From: Larimichthys crocea
Lineage: Eukaryota; Chordata; Actinopteri; Sciaenidae
Direction: 5' to 3'
Length of the DNA stretch: 64,000 bases
NCBI RefSeq assembly: GCF_000972845.2
Contig: NC_040021.1
Location: 23,358,801 to 23,422,800, forward strand
The notes beneath the pieces were generated by a model. That model did no database searches. It had not been told where the DNA came from and saw only the letters and a list, made by a program, of their open reading frames with translations. The position numbers and the translations under genes are program-made. Positions 23,355-34,145 of the stretch are shown here, piece after piece. The number at the start of each line of letters is the position of its first letter. Positions within the stretch are counted from its first letter, which is position 1.

Positions 23355-24120
23355 AGATGTTTATTCCGTCTGGATCATCTGGATATCAAATGTTTTCAGC
23401 CAATAGAAGCCTTTTATTGATGAATGTCAGTGAGTCAGAATGACCCAACCATAATCTCATGAATATTCCTCACTGACAGCAGCTAGTCCACGTGTTTTTT
23501 CCATTTATGTAAATCAAATAGAGGCAGACAACCACGAAGTCTAGAATTTTCTCATGGTGTTCAGTGTTCACTCTGAGTGACTTATAAGAATCTAAATTCT
23601 GTCACTGAATCAACAACCGGATAATGAAGGAGGCACCGGGGCTGAAGTGTTTGTGACAAAGGTCATGTGTAAAATAAGAGACAACATCTTGACAGGTTTA
23701 TTATAGAAATCATGACATCCACTGTCAGCAGCAAATTCTTAAATCCTCATTCATTAGGCAGATGTCTGATTTCTTAAATGTGACTGGTTCCAGTCAGGAT
23801 TGTAAATCCCACCCGCAGAGAAGATAAGAGTCACTCCCACTACTTTCTGATGTGCCGACCTAATGACCTCCTGTGTGACTTAGGCCTGCTCTGGACCAAC
23901 TGCAGCCCCACTGTCTGAAGAACAGACAGTACTAAAACTTACTAAACAACCCCTCCTCCCCAAATGTCTACATCTCTCAGTTCAACATTGTTTCCTTGCT
24001 GGGAAACACACACAGACATGTTGAAATATCAAATGTTTTCTTACTTCTTTAACACCTCCTGGACATGCTGTGTTCATTAATCATCAGATGTGGAAATGCA
24101 GGAAAGGGGGAAACTTGAAA
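23355..24120 (+). repeat. Segmental direct duplication, copy 1
   Basis: Aligns by eye over its whole length with 25865-26555. Shared blocks in the same order: TATCAAATG.TT.CAGCCAATAGAAGCC, ATGAATATTCCTCACT, TTTATGTAAATCAAATAGAGG, TTTTCTCATGGTGTTCA, the CTGAATCAACAAC block, ATCCTCATTCATTAG, GACCTAATGACCTCCTGTGT, GCTCTGGACCAACTGCAGCC and CATCTCTCAGTTCAAC. No ORF runs through both copies and no transposon ends are visible. Confidence 0.88.
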
Positions 24121-25435
24121 AAACATGGAAAGACCCAAAGCAGGAAATGTTGATCAATACAGTTTTCTCCCAAAACATGGTTGCAAAATACATAATTAAA
24201 CACAGCTGATTGATACTATTTCTGCCATTTCAGAATGTGACACTTAGACAGCTGAATCAAAGGAAACCTCACTGTGAGACAGCAGGCAGAAAAGTGACAT
24301 TAATAATGAAAGCAAGCAGTATATTTGGACGAACTTGACTGATCAAACCACAAGTGGCAGATTGCTGGAGCTGTCTGCAGTGCCTGGCGGCCTCGCCATC
24401 TTTGGAGAAATCAGAATAGACAGGTCCAAAATTAATGGTCCGGACTTTTAGTCCCTTGTAGAGGTCAAACTTCAAAAGCAATGGATCCAACCAGTCTGTA
24501 ACTTCACTGACTGTAAAGTTAAGTCAATACGGCCATTCCTCAAACAGCTATTTGAAGCTGGCTCCAAAAGTAAGTTAGTCCCCATGTCAAAATGTTCAAG
24601 ACAGCTAATTTTCCCGTTCATGACAACTGTACTGAGGGTGAATTTATAGTACTCACCTGTTCAAATGATATTAAGGCTTAACGTTATGCAGAATTAAGAG
24701 TGTGGGTGCTGCTACAGGTGGTTTGTTTGAGCAAGTTCATTTTTAGAGCTGGGAGGCAGGGATCAGAGCCACCACACTGAGCTTCACAACAGCTCTTTAG
24801 AAACCTGTGAGTGTAACTCAGACTACATCCATGTTTCATACAGTCTATGGATCCAGCAGTCACCATACTGCAACCAACAGAATCTTTTTATTTTGACCCT
24901 CCCTGCCTGGGAAACACTGATATCTTCCAAACTCCACATCTCAGTGTGTAACACTAGAAATGTGTGGTCTCTGTTGACACCATCATAAAATCTTAAGGGA
25001 TATTTTCTCAAAATAATTTGAACTCTTTCACAGCAACAGAAGACATCACACTGATATCCTATTTGAAACAAGACAAAGCCCAACCATGGCTAGTGGCCCC
25101 TTTATATGCTACATGAAAGGTTGGATGGAATAAACAAAATACTGATTATAATGACCCTAAGTCATCTACCCAGCTCTACTGGTAAGACTATAGGGACAAT
25201 CAGCATGAGATCTTGATACATCTTATGTACGAGTTAAAGTTCTGGCCCTTGGAACTACTGATGTCCACAGCAAATGAAATGAAAATTCCCCTTATCTTTT
25301 GGTTTCACGGGCAGCGTAGGAAGAAAGGGACTGAAAAAAGGCACAGAAAAGAAAAGACAGATTTAGGAGAGTTTCACTCGCCATTGTTTGAAGTACATGA
25401 AGGCTGAATCTAAGTGTCCGGACTTCCCCGGTCGT
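24121..25435. other. Sequence between the duplicated blocks
   Basis: No gene seen. Bases about 24715-25050 resemble a common fish repeat: the TCCATGTTTCATACAGTCTATGG wording is familiar from memory. The 86-codon and 60-codon minus frames lie in that repeat. Confidence 0.35.
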
Positions 25436-25680
25436 GCAGATTTGTAGACTTCACGTTCCAAGGAAGTCTGCGAGTGCCGAGGGCTGTCCAAACCCACAAT
25501 TCATCTGGTCCACAAAGGGCCTCAAGTGGACTTTCTACAGATTTCCACGGAGTCTGCTTGGGGTGCACACTGATTGTTTGCTTGTTTTTATGTTTTATGT
25601 TTTTATGTGAAGCACTTTGTGTTACATTTATTGTATGAAAACTGCTATACAAATAAAGTTTGATTGATTGATTAAGTGAT
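25436..25680 (+). mobile_element. LINE 3' end with TGATT terminal repeats
   Basis: Ends TGAAAACTGCTATACAAATAAAG followed by TTTGATTGATTGATT, the simple-repeat tail of L2/Rex-type LINEs with a preceding polyadenylation-like AATAAA. The upstream CTGCTTGGGGTGCACACTG is the presumed 3' UTR. No coding motif remains in frame. Confidence 0.55.
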
Positions 25681-25864
25681 GTAACGTAGTTCTACTGTAC
25701 CTGTCAACAGAAAAAAAAAATGTATGGATGTGACAAACAGTTACTCAAATCCTCTTGGCCACTAATCAACTATATCATGTTACAGAAATATGTTATCAGT
25801 GGCTTGTAGTCTTATAGTCTTGTCATAACTTTGAGAGAAAAGACTTGTTGGTAATGTTACTGTT

Positions 25865-26555
25865 CAGATCATTTTGTCTGGATCAGACTGATATCAAATG
25901 TTTCCAGCCAATAGAAGCCTTTTATTGATGAATAGCGAGTCAGAATGACCCAACCTTAATCCCATGAATATTCCTCACTAACAGCAGCTAGTCCATGTGT
26001 ATTTTCCATTTATGTAAATCAAATAGAGGACCAGATACATGTCGACTGGTGGAAGCCAGTTGAAGAAGCTTAGTTGAAGATTTTCTCATGGTGTTCACTG
26101 TTAACTTTAAATGACTCATAAAAGTCTTGATTTTTTCAACTGAATCAACAACAGAAAAATGAAGGAGGCACCCGAACTGAAGCATTTTTCATACATGACA
26201 CAGGTCACAAGTAAAATAATGGTTAAATCACAAATCCTCATTCATTAGTCTGATTTCTTGAATCTGACTGGCTGCAGTCAGGATTGTGAATCCCACCAGC
26301 AGAAAACATAACAGTCTCTCCAACTACTTTTTGATGTGTTGACCTAATGACCTCCTGTGTGACTTAGGCCTGCTCTGGACCAACTGCAGCCCCACTGTCT
26401 GAAGAACAGACTCTACTCTGCAAAGTGTCTACACCTCTCAGTTCAACCCATTTTTCCAACTTCTTTAATGCAGCCTGGACCATGTGGTTGTGTTCATAAA
26501 TCTTTAGATGTAGAACTTTAGTAAAGGAGGAGAGGGGGTAAACATGACAGTGACA
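25865..26555 (+). repeat. Segmental direct duplication, copy 2
   Basis: Second copy of the block at 23355-24120, about 2.5 kb downstream in the same orientation. It has small indels, including an AGATACATGTCGACTGGTGGAAG insertion-like stretch near 26035-26057 that is absent in copy 1. Confidence 0.88.
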
Positions 26556-26589
26556 GTTCAGGGATAGTTCAGGTATTTTTAAGTGGGGT

Positions 26590-26720
26590 TGTATGAGGTG
26601 CTCATCCTTGGTTAGTGTTTCACCAGTAGTCGGCGGTCTGTGTGCCCCAGTTTGAAGAAGCAGAGCAGCACGCTGATGTTGATGGAGTTAGCAGAATGAA
26701 TGTTTCTTTGGCACTCTCTG
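26590..26720 (+). repeat. Dispersed teleost repeat (TATGAGGTRCTYATCC type), copy 2
   Basis: GTATGAGGTGCTCATCCTTGG, GTCGGCGGTCTGTGTGCCCCAGT and TTGAAGAAGCAGAGCAGCA match the 8284-8420 block in order. This copy is closer to the consensus as I remember it. Confidence 0.5.
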
Positions 26721-27390
26721 TAGAACCCTGATCAGCTTTTAGTGAATGTCAAAGATTTGGCAGCATCAAAGGAGTTGAATGGACAGCAAGCCTATGATAA
26801 TCATTAATGATAATCTCCTGACATAAAGTGACTGTGGAACTGTCATATAAAAAATATATTCATGACATATCAAGCTGGGATAAGATGTGTCCACGACCAC
26901 ACACCACATGAGCAACTGCATGTAGCCCCGATGTTTCAGAGTTCGAGAGGCATGTGCTGTGTGGAGCGTGAGCTTGTGCAGCTCAGGTCCTCCTCACTCT
27001 AGAAAGTCTTGCAAGACCTCTGGGCACTGTGATTGATGACCAACTAACATTCACTGAGCATAAAGCATCTGTCATATTGCTTTGCACTACATACTGTAAT
27101 ATCAGAAAGATCAGGTCCTGTCTGACTGTGCACACCACAGAGATTTATCATTGGAACGTCACTGTTGAAATGATCACAACTGCTGTCATTTTTCTTAGGG
27201 GGACAGTTTAATTCTCTCAGTGGATTCTCCTTAATCTACTGTGGCCTGGATTGTACTTTGGACAGTATCATTGTAAATGAACGGTTGACCCAAACAGAGA
27301 ATTTGCCTTGTTGTGTCCCTTGTTAGTGGAAATCAAGCAAATCTACTCAGCATGAATGAATAAACTGGAACTTTCAGTGGAAGAGCTTGG
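26721..27390. other. Intergenic sequence, nothing recognised
   Basis: No gene. One 60-codon plus-strand frame has the wording VTIDDQLTFTEHKASV..CTTYCNIRKIR that is faintly like the LINE RT phrase 'V.ID..L.F..H...V......Y.L..I..I'. It may be a tiny LINE fragment at 27020-27130. Confidence 0.35.
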
Positions 27391-27395
27391 AAGAG

Positions 27396-27580
27396 GTGTT
27401 TAGCTCAGTTGGTAGAGCAGCTGCCCCACATACGAAGGCTCAGTCCTTGCTGTGGAAGCCCAGGGTTTGAATCCGACCTGTGGCTCTTTCCCATATGTCC
27501 TTCCTCATCTCTCTCTCCCCACATTCCTGTCACTCTTCAGCTGTTGAAAAGGCAAAAAAACAAAAAATCTTTAGAAAGGA
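27396..27580 (+). mobile_element. tRNA-headed SINE, copy 1
   Basis: The head GTGTTTAGCTCAGTTGGTAGAGC is a pol III A-box and GGGTTTGAATCC a B-box. The spacing (about 50 bp) is like a tRNA, but the anticodon arm does not fold as a functional tRNA. It is followed by a CTGTGGCTCTTTCCC body and a CTGTCACTCTTCAGCTGTTGAAAAGGCAAAAAA tail. A reversed copy is at 56215-56385. This is a SINE, not a tRNA gene. Confidence 0.8.
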
Positions 27581-27721
27581 TGTGATTTGATTTGCACGGT
27601 CTTCTCTCAGAACCTGACCAAGATTTATCATCGCTTGGAAAGTTGTGTAAAAATATGAAGGTGTTGATTGTTTGAAGGTTTGTTGAATGTTGTGATCTTC
27701 ATTTTCAACAAGGCATCCGTT

Positions 27722-28005
27722 AAAGTGGTGCCATGGTAGCGCAGTGGTTAGCTCTTGCCATGTTCTCTCAGTGTCTGCACGGGTTCTCTCCTGGTGCTCC
27801 GGCTTCTTCCCACAGTCCACAGACATGACAGTAATTAGTGCCTCTATGTGAGCATGAATGGTTGTTTGTCTTCATGTGTCCCTGTGATGAACTGGTGACA
27901 CTTCTGGGATGTCCCCTGCCTCTTAGCCATTGTGAGCTGAGATTGGCTCCAGCCTCCCTGCAAAGGACAAGCGGTTGTAGAAAATAGTTAGAATGGATCT
28001 GCTGG
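27722..28005 (+). mobile_element. SINE-like teleost repeat (GTAGCGCAGTGGTTAG head)
   Basis: The head GGTAGCGCAGTGGTTAGC is tRNA A-box-like. It is followed by the familiar CTGCACGGGTTCTCTCC.GGTGCTCCGGCTTC.TCCCACAGTCCA, CTGTGATGAACTGG and GATTGGCTCCAGC segments, ending in AAGCGGTTG.AGAAAAT...GAATGGAT. It matches 59247-59462 in reverse. The 98-codon minus frame nearby is not coding. Confidence 0.75.
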
Positions 28006-28690
28006 AGTGTCAGGTTTTAGTGGAGAGTTTTTGGCTCTTTGTTGTGTATAGAGATGTATATTCAGTGTATTATATATATTTTGTTTCAGCTGCTGCCCTG
28101 TTGGCTTTGTAGAATAGGACACAAGGTACTTGCTCCTGGAGATCTGGTGCTGCTTAAAACCGAGAAAACGGACTGTGTTGTTGGATTAACATAACTTTGA
28201 CAAATATCCAAAGTCTGGGATAAAATTGACAGTGACTGTCTAGTAGATTATGTTAAACATAATGTTTTTAGGTGGATTGTTTTCAGTTATTATTTGCACT
28301 CCATCGACCTTAAGATATGAAACAGAAGTAGGTCCCCATATTCATGCTTGAGAATATGGGCAGCACTATTATGCTAACCACACTCTCAAACATGCATGTA
28401 TGAAAAAAAAATCCTGTGTGTTTGTGTGGTTTGTGGGATGTTTGGCAATCCCACAAACCACTGGTGGTTTGCCCGTCCCATTCAGGAATGGATTTTACTG
28501 GTGCCATTAAAATTTCAGCATTGGAGGTGCAGCAGCCTTTAAAACAGTCAGGTCGCACATGCCATCATGTATGAAGTAACTGTGAATTAACATTCATTAA
28601 GTAATTATCTATCTAACAAAAAAACTAATTATATGAAGTCATTGGCCCTGTTTCCACTTGTCAGTCTTTTGTGTTCTGTATGAGACACTT
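28006..28690. other. Intergenic sequence, nothing recognised
   Basis: No gene. An inverted repeat around 28425-28465 (GTGGTTTGTGGGATGTTTGGCAATCCCACAAACCAC) forms a short perfect-looking hairpin. Confidence 0.45.
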
Positions 28691-28691
28691 A

Positions 28692-29185
28692 CCTGCATCC
28701 AGAGGCGATGCCAGGAATTTTGGGCCCCATGACAAAAAAATCAAATTGGGCCCCCTGTGCGCTGTTGTCACCACATCTCTAGGACCTAACTAGCCCATCA
28801 AAAGCTTTGCATAACTAATTAAAGGCTTGCAACTGCTTTGCGTCTTGTAGTTCAATACTAGTATTAGCACAATATTTACTGCTGGTGATTTGTACACACA
28901 TGCAAGTCTACATACAGTATGCAGTGCAGTACACTGTTTGATGCAAGATTAAAAGCCACCATAAAAATGTGTTAAAGGCCATTTTTATTTAACGGTTACT
29001 GCCCAAAAGACATAAAAACAAAGAGATAATTAATTTCATTATTATATTTGAAATATATATACTCAATGATGATGATTTAATAAATGTTTTATTGGTGTTT
29101 ACTTTTTTGGGGGGGGGGCCCTGTCAGTCATGGGTACTTGGAATTGTCCTAACTTTCCCCCCTATACGGCGCCCCTGCCTGCGTC
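28692..29185. mobile_element. hAT-like non-autonomous element
   Basis: The element spans 28700-29177 (478 bp). The left end CAGAGGCGATGCC and the reverse complement of the right end CAGGGGCGCCGTA share the hAT-type CAGNGGCG start. Flanking octamers are CCTGCATC (28692-28699) and CCTGCGTC (29178-29185), a 7/8 match, as expected of an aged 8-bp duplication. GGGCCCC motifs occur near both ends. No transposase. Confidence 0.8.
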
Positions 29186-29575
29186 TGTTGAGCTGACCAC
29201 AAATGAGTACAATCTGTCGTTGTTTTCTTGGCTACATGTAAATCAGGGTTGGCCCCCTTCCATTTCTAGCAGGAGATGGTAACGCACCTGAAGCTGTTTG
29301 GAAACTGCCAAAAAATATCAGAAGAAGAACATCTGTACTTCAACTGTTTGGCTACACTAACAGTCTGTTAGTTGCCCATATGCTAACACAGACACGTAAA
29401 TGACTCGTATTTATGAACTATGAGAAAAACACTGACACTGCTCTCTCACACACATGGATCATTCAGTGCTTGAACTGATCAGGGACCAGGTAAATATAAC
29501 ATTATATCTACATTGTGATTGTATTTGTAGAAATAGTTGGAGCGTTTTTTGTCTTAATGAGACAACAACGGGTCA
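29186..29575. other. Intergenic sequence, nothing recognised
   Basis: No gene seen. Nothing matches other parts of the window with confidence. Confidence 0.4.
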
Positions 29576-29579
29576 TTTC

Positions 29580-29775
29580 AGTGACATTTTAGTGTAACTT
29601 TGTCTACTATAAGCACAAGGACAGAGCAGACCGACCATACATGAAGAAAATCACACACTGCTTAGGGGGAGTATGTGTCTTGGAGAGACTGATGCGTTTA
29701 CAGCATTTCAACATCTGGTTAGAATGAGTCTCAAACTACCTCCGGAGATGTTTTGACGACTGGATTGAATTCTTC
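29580..29775 (+). repeat. Dispersed repeat shared with 55050-55215, copy 1
   Basis: Shared phrases are TTCAACATCTGG.TAGAAT, GTCT.AAAC and CCTCCGGAG.TG.TTTGA in the same order. Class not identified. It looks like an interior piece of a DNA transposon or LTR. Confidence 0.45.
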
Positions 29776-31510
29776 ATGGATGCATTTACACTTTTTAGAC
29801 GTTCAGATAACATAATCAATTCAACTAAAAGTGATTAGTTTGTAAGGTTAGTGCACTGATGGTACATACAGTATATTAAACTGAGTACTGAGAGGAGTGT
29901 CCTTCTCCCCCTACAGACAGATGAGGAGCAGCGATCTGGTTCACAGATCAAACACACCAGCTGATTACAAAGCCAGATGCACATGCTGAGAGGGAAGATT
30001 TTTCTACACACTATACATGCAAACACTCAGTGAATCCATTATGTCCAAGGTCTGTTAATACAATAAGCTGAACTTTATTTCAACATTTATTTATACGAGG
30101 TAATTCAAACAATTTCCGAAAACAAATGTCACATTCACAGACTGTGTCTTGGGGGGGGGGGGGCTATGAGTTAGAGTGACGGTGGAGCTCCATTTAGTGA
30201 AAGGCTATAGAAGGGCGGATCTGTGTATGGAATATTTAGTGGCATGTGTGAGTGCAAGTGTGTCTGGTAACCTTGGCTACGGCACAAAGTGAAATATCGC
30301 TCTTATGTGTGAGCGAGAAGGTGAATGCTTCACTGACAACGACTTTGTCTTATGGGTATACTCAGGTCTGAAGAGAGAGCCAGAGAGGTGGAGTGATTTA
30401 GATTCAGGCTGCGTTATGTATGATCTTATTCGAGGTGGTTGGATGTATAGATGTAATGTCCAGGGATGAAAAGTAAACATAGAAAAAATCAAACTGGTCT
30501 TGGAGCACATATTTCAATAAGATCAAACAACCACAAAAATCTAGGCGTCCACCACTGGAACTGTTCATGTAATTTGCAGTACTTTTTCTCAGAACTTATT
30601 TATTACCTTCAGCTATCTCCTTTGTGTGTGTGTGTGTGTGCACTCATCGACTGATTTCACTCACATTTAAAGCTCACAGGTTGAACTGATTTAGGACATT
30701 TTTGGATATTTCTCTGGGTGTTGTTTTGGTGGATTTCCTTTGAACTCACTGCAGACTACTGCTAGCAAAAAAGCCAACAAACAGACTAAAAAAAGACTTT
30801 GCATGAGTATGTATGACACATTGACAGTATATAATGAGAGGACTCTGTAAAGTGAAGCCAATGAGGACGTGTCTTCAACCTGCATTCTCTGTGATGGCCA
30901 GCAGGTCTAATGGCTACATCAATAAGGCTGGCTTGTGTTGAGTCTTATGTCTTACCTCAGTAAACAGTTTCCTCATTAATTTATGCTTTCAGTCTCTGGT
31001 ATTCTGCCATGCAGTGTGATGTTTATGTTGTAAAATGGTGGTCCCAGTTAAAGAATAAAATCATCAATAAAGCAGGGTAGGCTTTATGGTGCAGTTACTT
31101 TATGATTGACAAGTGAGTCTGTCCTAATAATAATAATTATATTATTAGGTCGTGCTGTTTAAATTCTTCTCCAAAAAAACAACAACATGGCGACAATCAC
31201 AATAATAACAATAATAATAATAATCACTATAATGCAAAACCTGACACTTAACTATTATATATGTTCAAGCTAAACCAAAGCTAGCAACTATAGTTATGCA
31301 GATTTACAAACATAAATGAAGTTTCAGTTGCATTAAGCTGTTCAGGTAGAGACTGACTAATATAAAAATATAAATATAAATTCTCCCCTAGTCACTGTTC
31401 TCACTGCTCATGCTGGTCATATAGAGGCATCAGTATTCATAAGCAGTTAAAAATTATAGATAATACTCATAGATGCTAAGGATTGTGGTTCAAGAACCCT
31501 GATCAGGTTT
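29776..31510. other. Intergenic sequence, no gene supported
   Basis: Contains a G10 tract at about 30151-30162, a short (GT)n at 30623-30639, and ATT/AAT trinucleotide patches at 31124-31225. Short frames only. Confidence 0.4.
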
Positions 31511-31517
31511 ATGAAGT

Positions 31518-31680
31518 AAATGGTAAATGGACTGTACTTATATAGCGCCTTTCTAGTCTTCCGACCACTCAAAGCACTTTACACTACATATCTCATTCAC
31601 CCATTCACACACATTCATACACTGATGGCATTAGCTGCCATGCAAGGTGCCAACTGCTCATCAGTTTTAGGAGAAGAAGA
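31518..31680 (+). repeat. Teleost dispersed repeat (AAATGGTAAATGGACTG type)
   Basis: AAATGGTAAATGGACTGTAC, TTATATAGCGCCTTTCTAGTC, ACCACTCAAAGCACTTTACA and CATTCACCCATTCACACAC follow the wording of a very abundant fish repeat that I recall. It begins like the 3' terminus of a LINE in reverse. Only one copy in this window. Confidence 0.55.
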
Positions 31681-32690
31681 TGAAGATGACACTCATGCAG
31701 TTATACAAAGTGATGAAAACCAATAAAACTCTACTGTGCTATTGAAAGCATAGCTGTTATGAAACTAGAAATCTTCTCAAATAGATTGCTGAATAAACAT
31801 CAAATATAAGGTTACTTGTTCAGATCACAGGCTGTAAAGAGGTTTTGACGTCTGACACTAAAATGTTGAACGCTTTGAGATTCGGCTTCACTTTTTTTTT
31901 TTATCAGTTATAGGAACTAGAAAATTCTAATTTGGCCAAAGAGGAAGGAAGTTGGAGCTGAGGGAGGAGCTGGCAAATCCGTCAGAACTCCTGCTGCTGG
32001 GAGGCTGGCTCAGAAGGTCTAACCACAGTCAGCACTCCTGGGAATCCTAGATCCCTGAGAGCCAATATGAAGCGCATCACTTCCTTTTTTGCCATAAAAA
32101 CATAAAAGAGGAAAAGATGTTTAATTCAGTGAGTTTTTACATCCCTTTGGGTCAGGATGAGACGGTAACACTGTGAGTTCTATCGTTAATGTTAGAGGGT
32201 AACACTGTGAGTTCTATCGTTAATGTTAGCAGTTAACGTTAGCAGGGTGGGATAAAACTGAGTATGAATCCAACTTATTGCTCAACTAACAGCAGTAAGA
32301 TAAAGTAATTGCTTAAAGTAATGGTTGCATAAAGTCCCACTGTGTGTGTGACTGAAAATATGACACTAATGTCTGAAATTAATTAAAAAGATTGCACCCT
32401 TTCGTTCTCCTGCAGTTCACAGCGTCCTCTCTTTTCTCTAAGCTCTTCTTCTATGGTTTTACTATCAAAGCAAATGAACAGGAAAAGAGCAGCAACAGAT
32501 GTTGTTTTGGATTGGTGATGAATCTGTGACTTCTACCATAGGGCTTTTTACACTAAGCCTCTGAAGCTGCAGTGCAGAAATATTATTCAAATGTATTCAT
32601 TCTCACACTCTTTTCCCTGCCCAGCTTTATTAGTCTGCCTGCTTCAGGTTTTGATAGCAGCTTCACCTCTGACTATTATACAAAACTTGT
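31681..32690. other. Intergenic sequence with a perfect 34-bp tandem duplication
   Basis: No gene. Bases 32164-32229 contain the same 32-bp string twice with a period of 34 bp (GGTAACACTGTGAGTTC...). A further GTTAACGTTAGCAGG follows. Confidence 0.6.
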
Positions 32691-32693
32691 ATT

Positions 32694-33041
32694 TAAAAAA
32701 ACAAAAACAAAAATTTTATTTGTATATCCCAAAGTCACAAAGTACATTTGCCTCTGTGGGCTTTACAATCTGTACAGGGAGTGACACCCTCTGTCCTTAG
32801 ACCCTCGGTTCCAGTGAGGAAAAACTTGCCCACAAAAAACCTTTAACAGGGAAAAAATGCGGAAGAAACCTCAGGAAAAGCCACAGAGGAGGGATCCCTC
32901 TCCCAGGACGGACAGACGTGCAATGGATGCCACATGTACAGAACAAATCAACACAAACATACTGTACAACTACAATGACTGATAAAATGACAATGAATTA
33001 CAATGACTGATAAAATGACAATGAATTACAATGAATGATAA

Positions 33042-33107
<66 letters not shown>

Positions 33108-33830
33108 TTTCAAGATTATCTTGCCAGACTAGATGAGATTCTTCCAGTTTAGTGGCATGCCATTTGCGTTCAGATTTACGTGCCTCTTGCTTTAATTTAC
33201 TGCTGAGTCTGCTGGCTATACCGTGGTGCTAGCCTTCTTTGTTTAATTGTCTTCTTTTTCAGAGGTGCAATAGAGCCTAGAGTTGTCCGTAATGAGCCTG
33301 TAATACTATCAACAAGATGGTCTATTTGTGGGTGGCTAAAGGAAGTAGACAAGTCCTCTGTTACAGTTAGACATGGCATTTGATTCAATGCTGAAGGAAC
33401 CACTTCCTTAAATTTGGCTACAGCACTATCAGATAAACATCTGCTGTAGAAGCTTCTACACAAAGGCTTATAGTCCGGTAGTATGAACTCAAAGGTTATT
33501 AAAAAATGGTCAGACAGAAGAGGATTCTGTGGAAAGACTATTAGATTATCAATTTCAATGCCATATGAAAGAACAAGATCAAGAGTGTGGTTCAGACAAT
33601 GAGTCGGTTTATTTACACTTTGACAAAAGCCAGTTGAGTCTAATAGAGAGATAAACGCAGTACTAAGACTATCATTGTGGTTGTCCACATGAATGTTAAA
33701 ATCACCTACAATAATTACTTTATCTGTTTTAAGGATCAAGCCTGATGCAAATTCTGCAAATTCATATTCAGTAAGGACCTGGAGCACGAGTGTGAATAAC
33801 AGTCTTACTGTATTTATGTTTATCTTAAGC
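32694..33830 (-). mobile_element. LINE family A, internally deleted copy with endonuclease domain
   Basis: On the minus strand an open frame (33787-33197) encodes 196 residues of an APE-type endonuclease C-terminal half: KVIIVGDFNIHVDN with the catalytic DFN, THCLNHTLDLVLSYG, and SDHFLITFE with the SDH motif. It continues in related coding sequence (KLKQEARKSERKW...LVWQDNLE) to about 33105. It then passes a (GA)n run and enters the family-A 3' UTR (33040-32704) without any reverse transcriptase. Upstream, RAPGPY is in another frame, so the 5' part is frame-shifted. This copy shows that the 3' UTR family belongs to an APE-type LINE. It is dead. Confidence 0.85.
33041..33105. repeat. (GA)n microsatellite inside the LINE
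   Basis: About 30 GA units sit exactly at the junction between LINE coding sequence and 3' UTR, next to two or three ACAATGAATTACAATG-type units. Replication slippage there may have accompanied the deletion. Confidence 0.95.
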
Positions 33831-33889
33831 CAGCAGTTTTAAATTAGACTCGATGTCGCCCGCTCTGGCCCCTGGGATGGATTTAACAA

Positions 33890-34145
33890 TGGGGTGGGGC
33901 CCAGGGGGCATCCTAATCAGATGCCTGAATCACCTTAGCTGGCTCTTTTTGGCATGAAGGAGCAGCGGCTCTACTCCAAGCTCCCCCCAGATGTCTGAGC
34001 TTCTGCCCCTATCTCTAAGGCTGATCTCAGCCATCCAGCGGAGGAAGTTCATTACAGCCACTTGTATCCGTGATCTCATTCTTTCGGTTACTACCCAAAG
34101 CTCATGGCCATAGGTGAGGGTTGGAACTTAGATGGACTGGAAAAT
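33890..34145 (-). mobile_element. RTE/Rex3-type LINE remnant, copy 2
   Basis: The minus strand reads PTLTYGHELWVVTERMRSR, AAVMNFLRWMAEI.LRDRGRSSDI and ELGVEPLLLHAKKSQ with few breaks. These are hallmark phrases of the RTE/Rex3 ORF2 C-terminus. It joins a GGGGGC-rich block at 33895-33910. Same region as 4165-4510. Confidence 0.75.

Noticed and set aside
27396..27480. tRNA gene
   Set aside because: A- and B-boxes are present, but the acceptor and anticodon stems do not pair and the body continues as a SINE with a second reversed copy at 56.2 kb.
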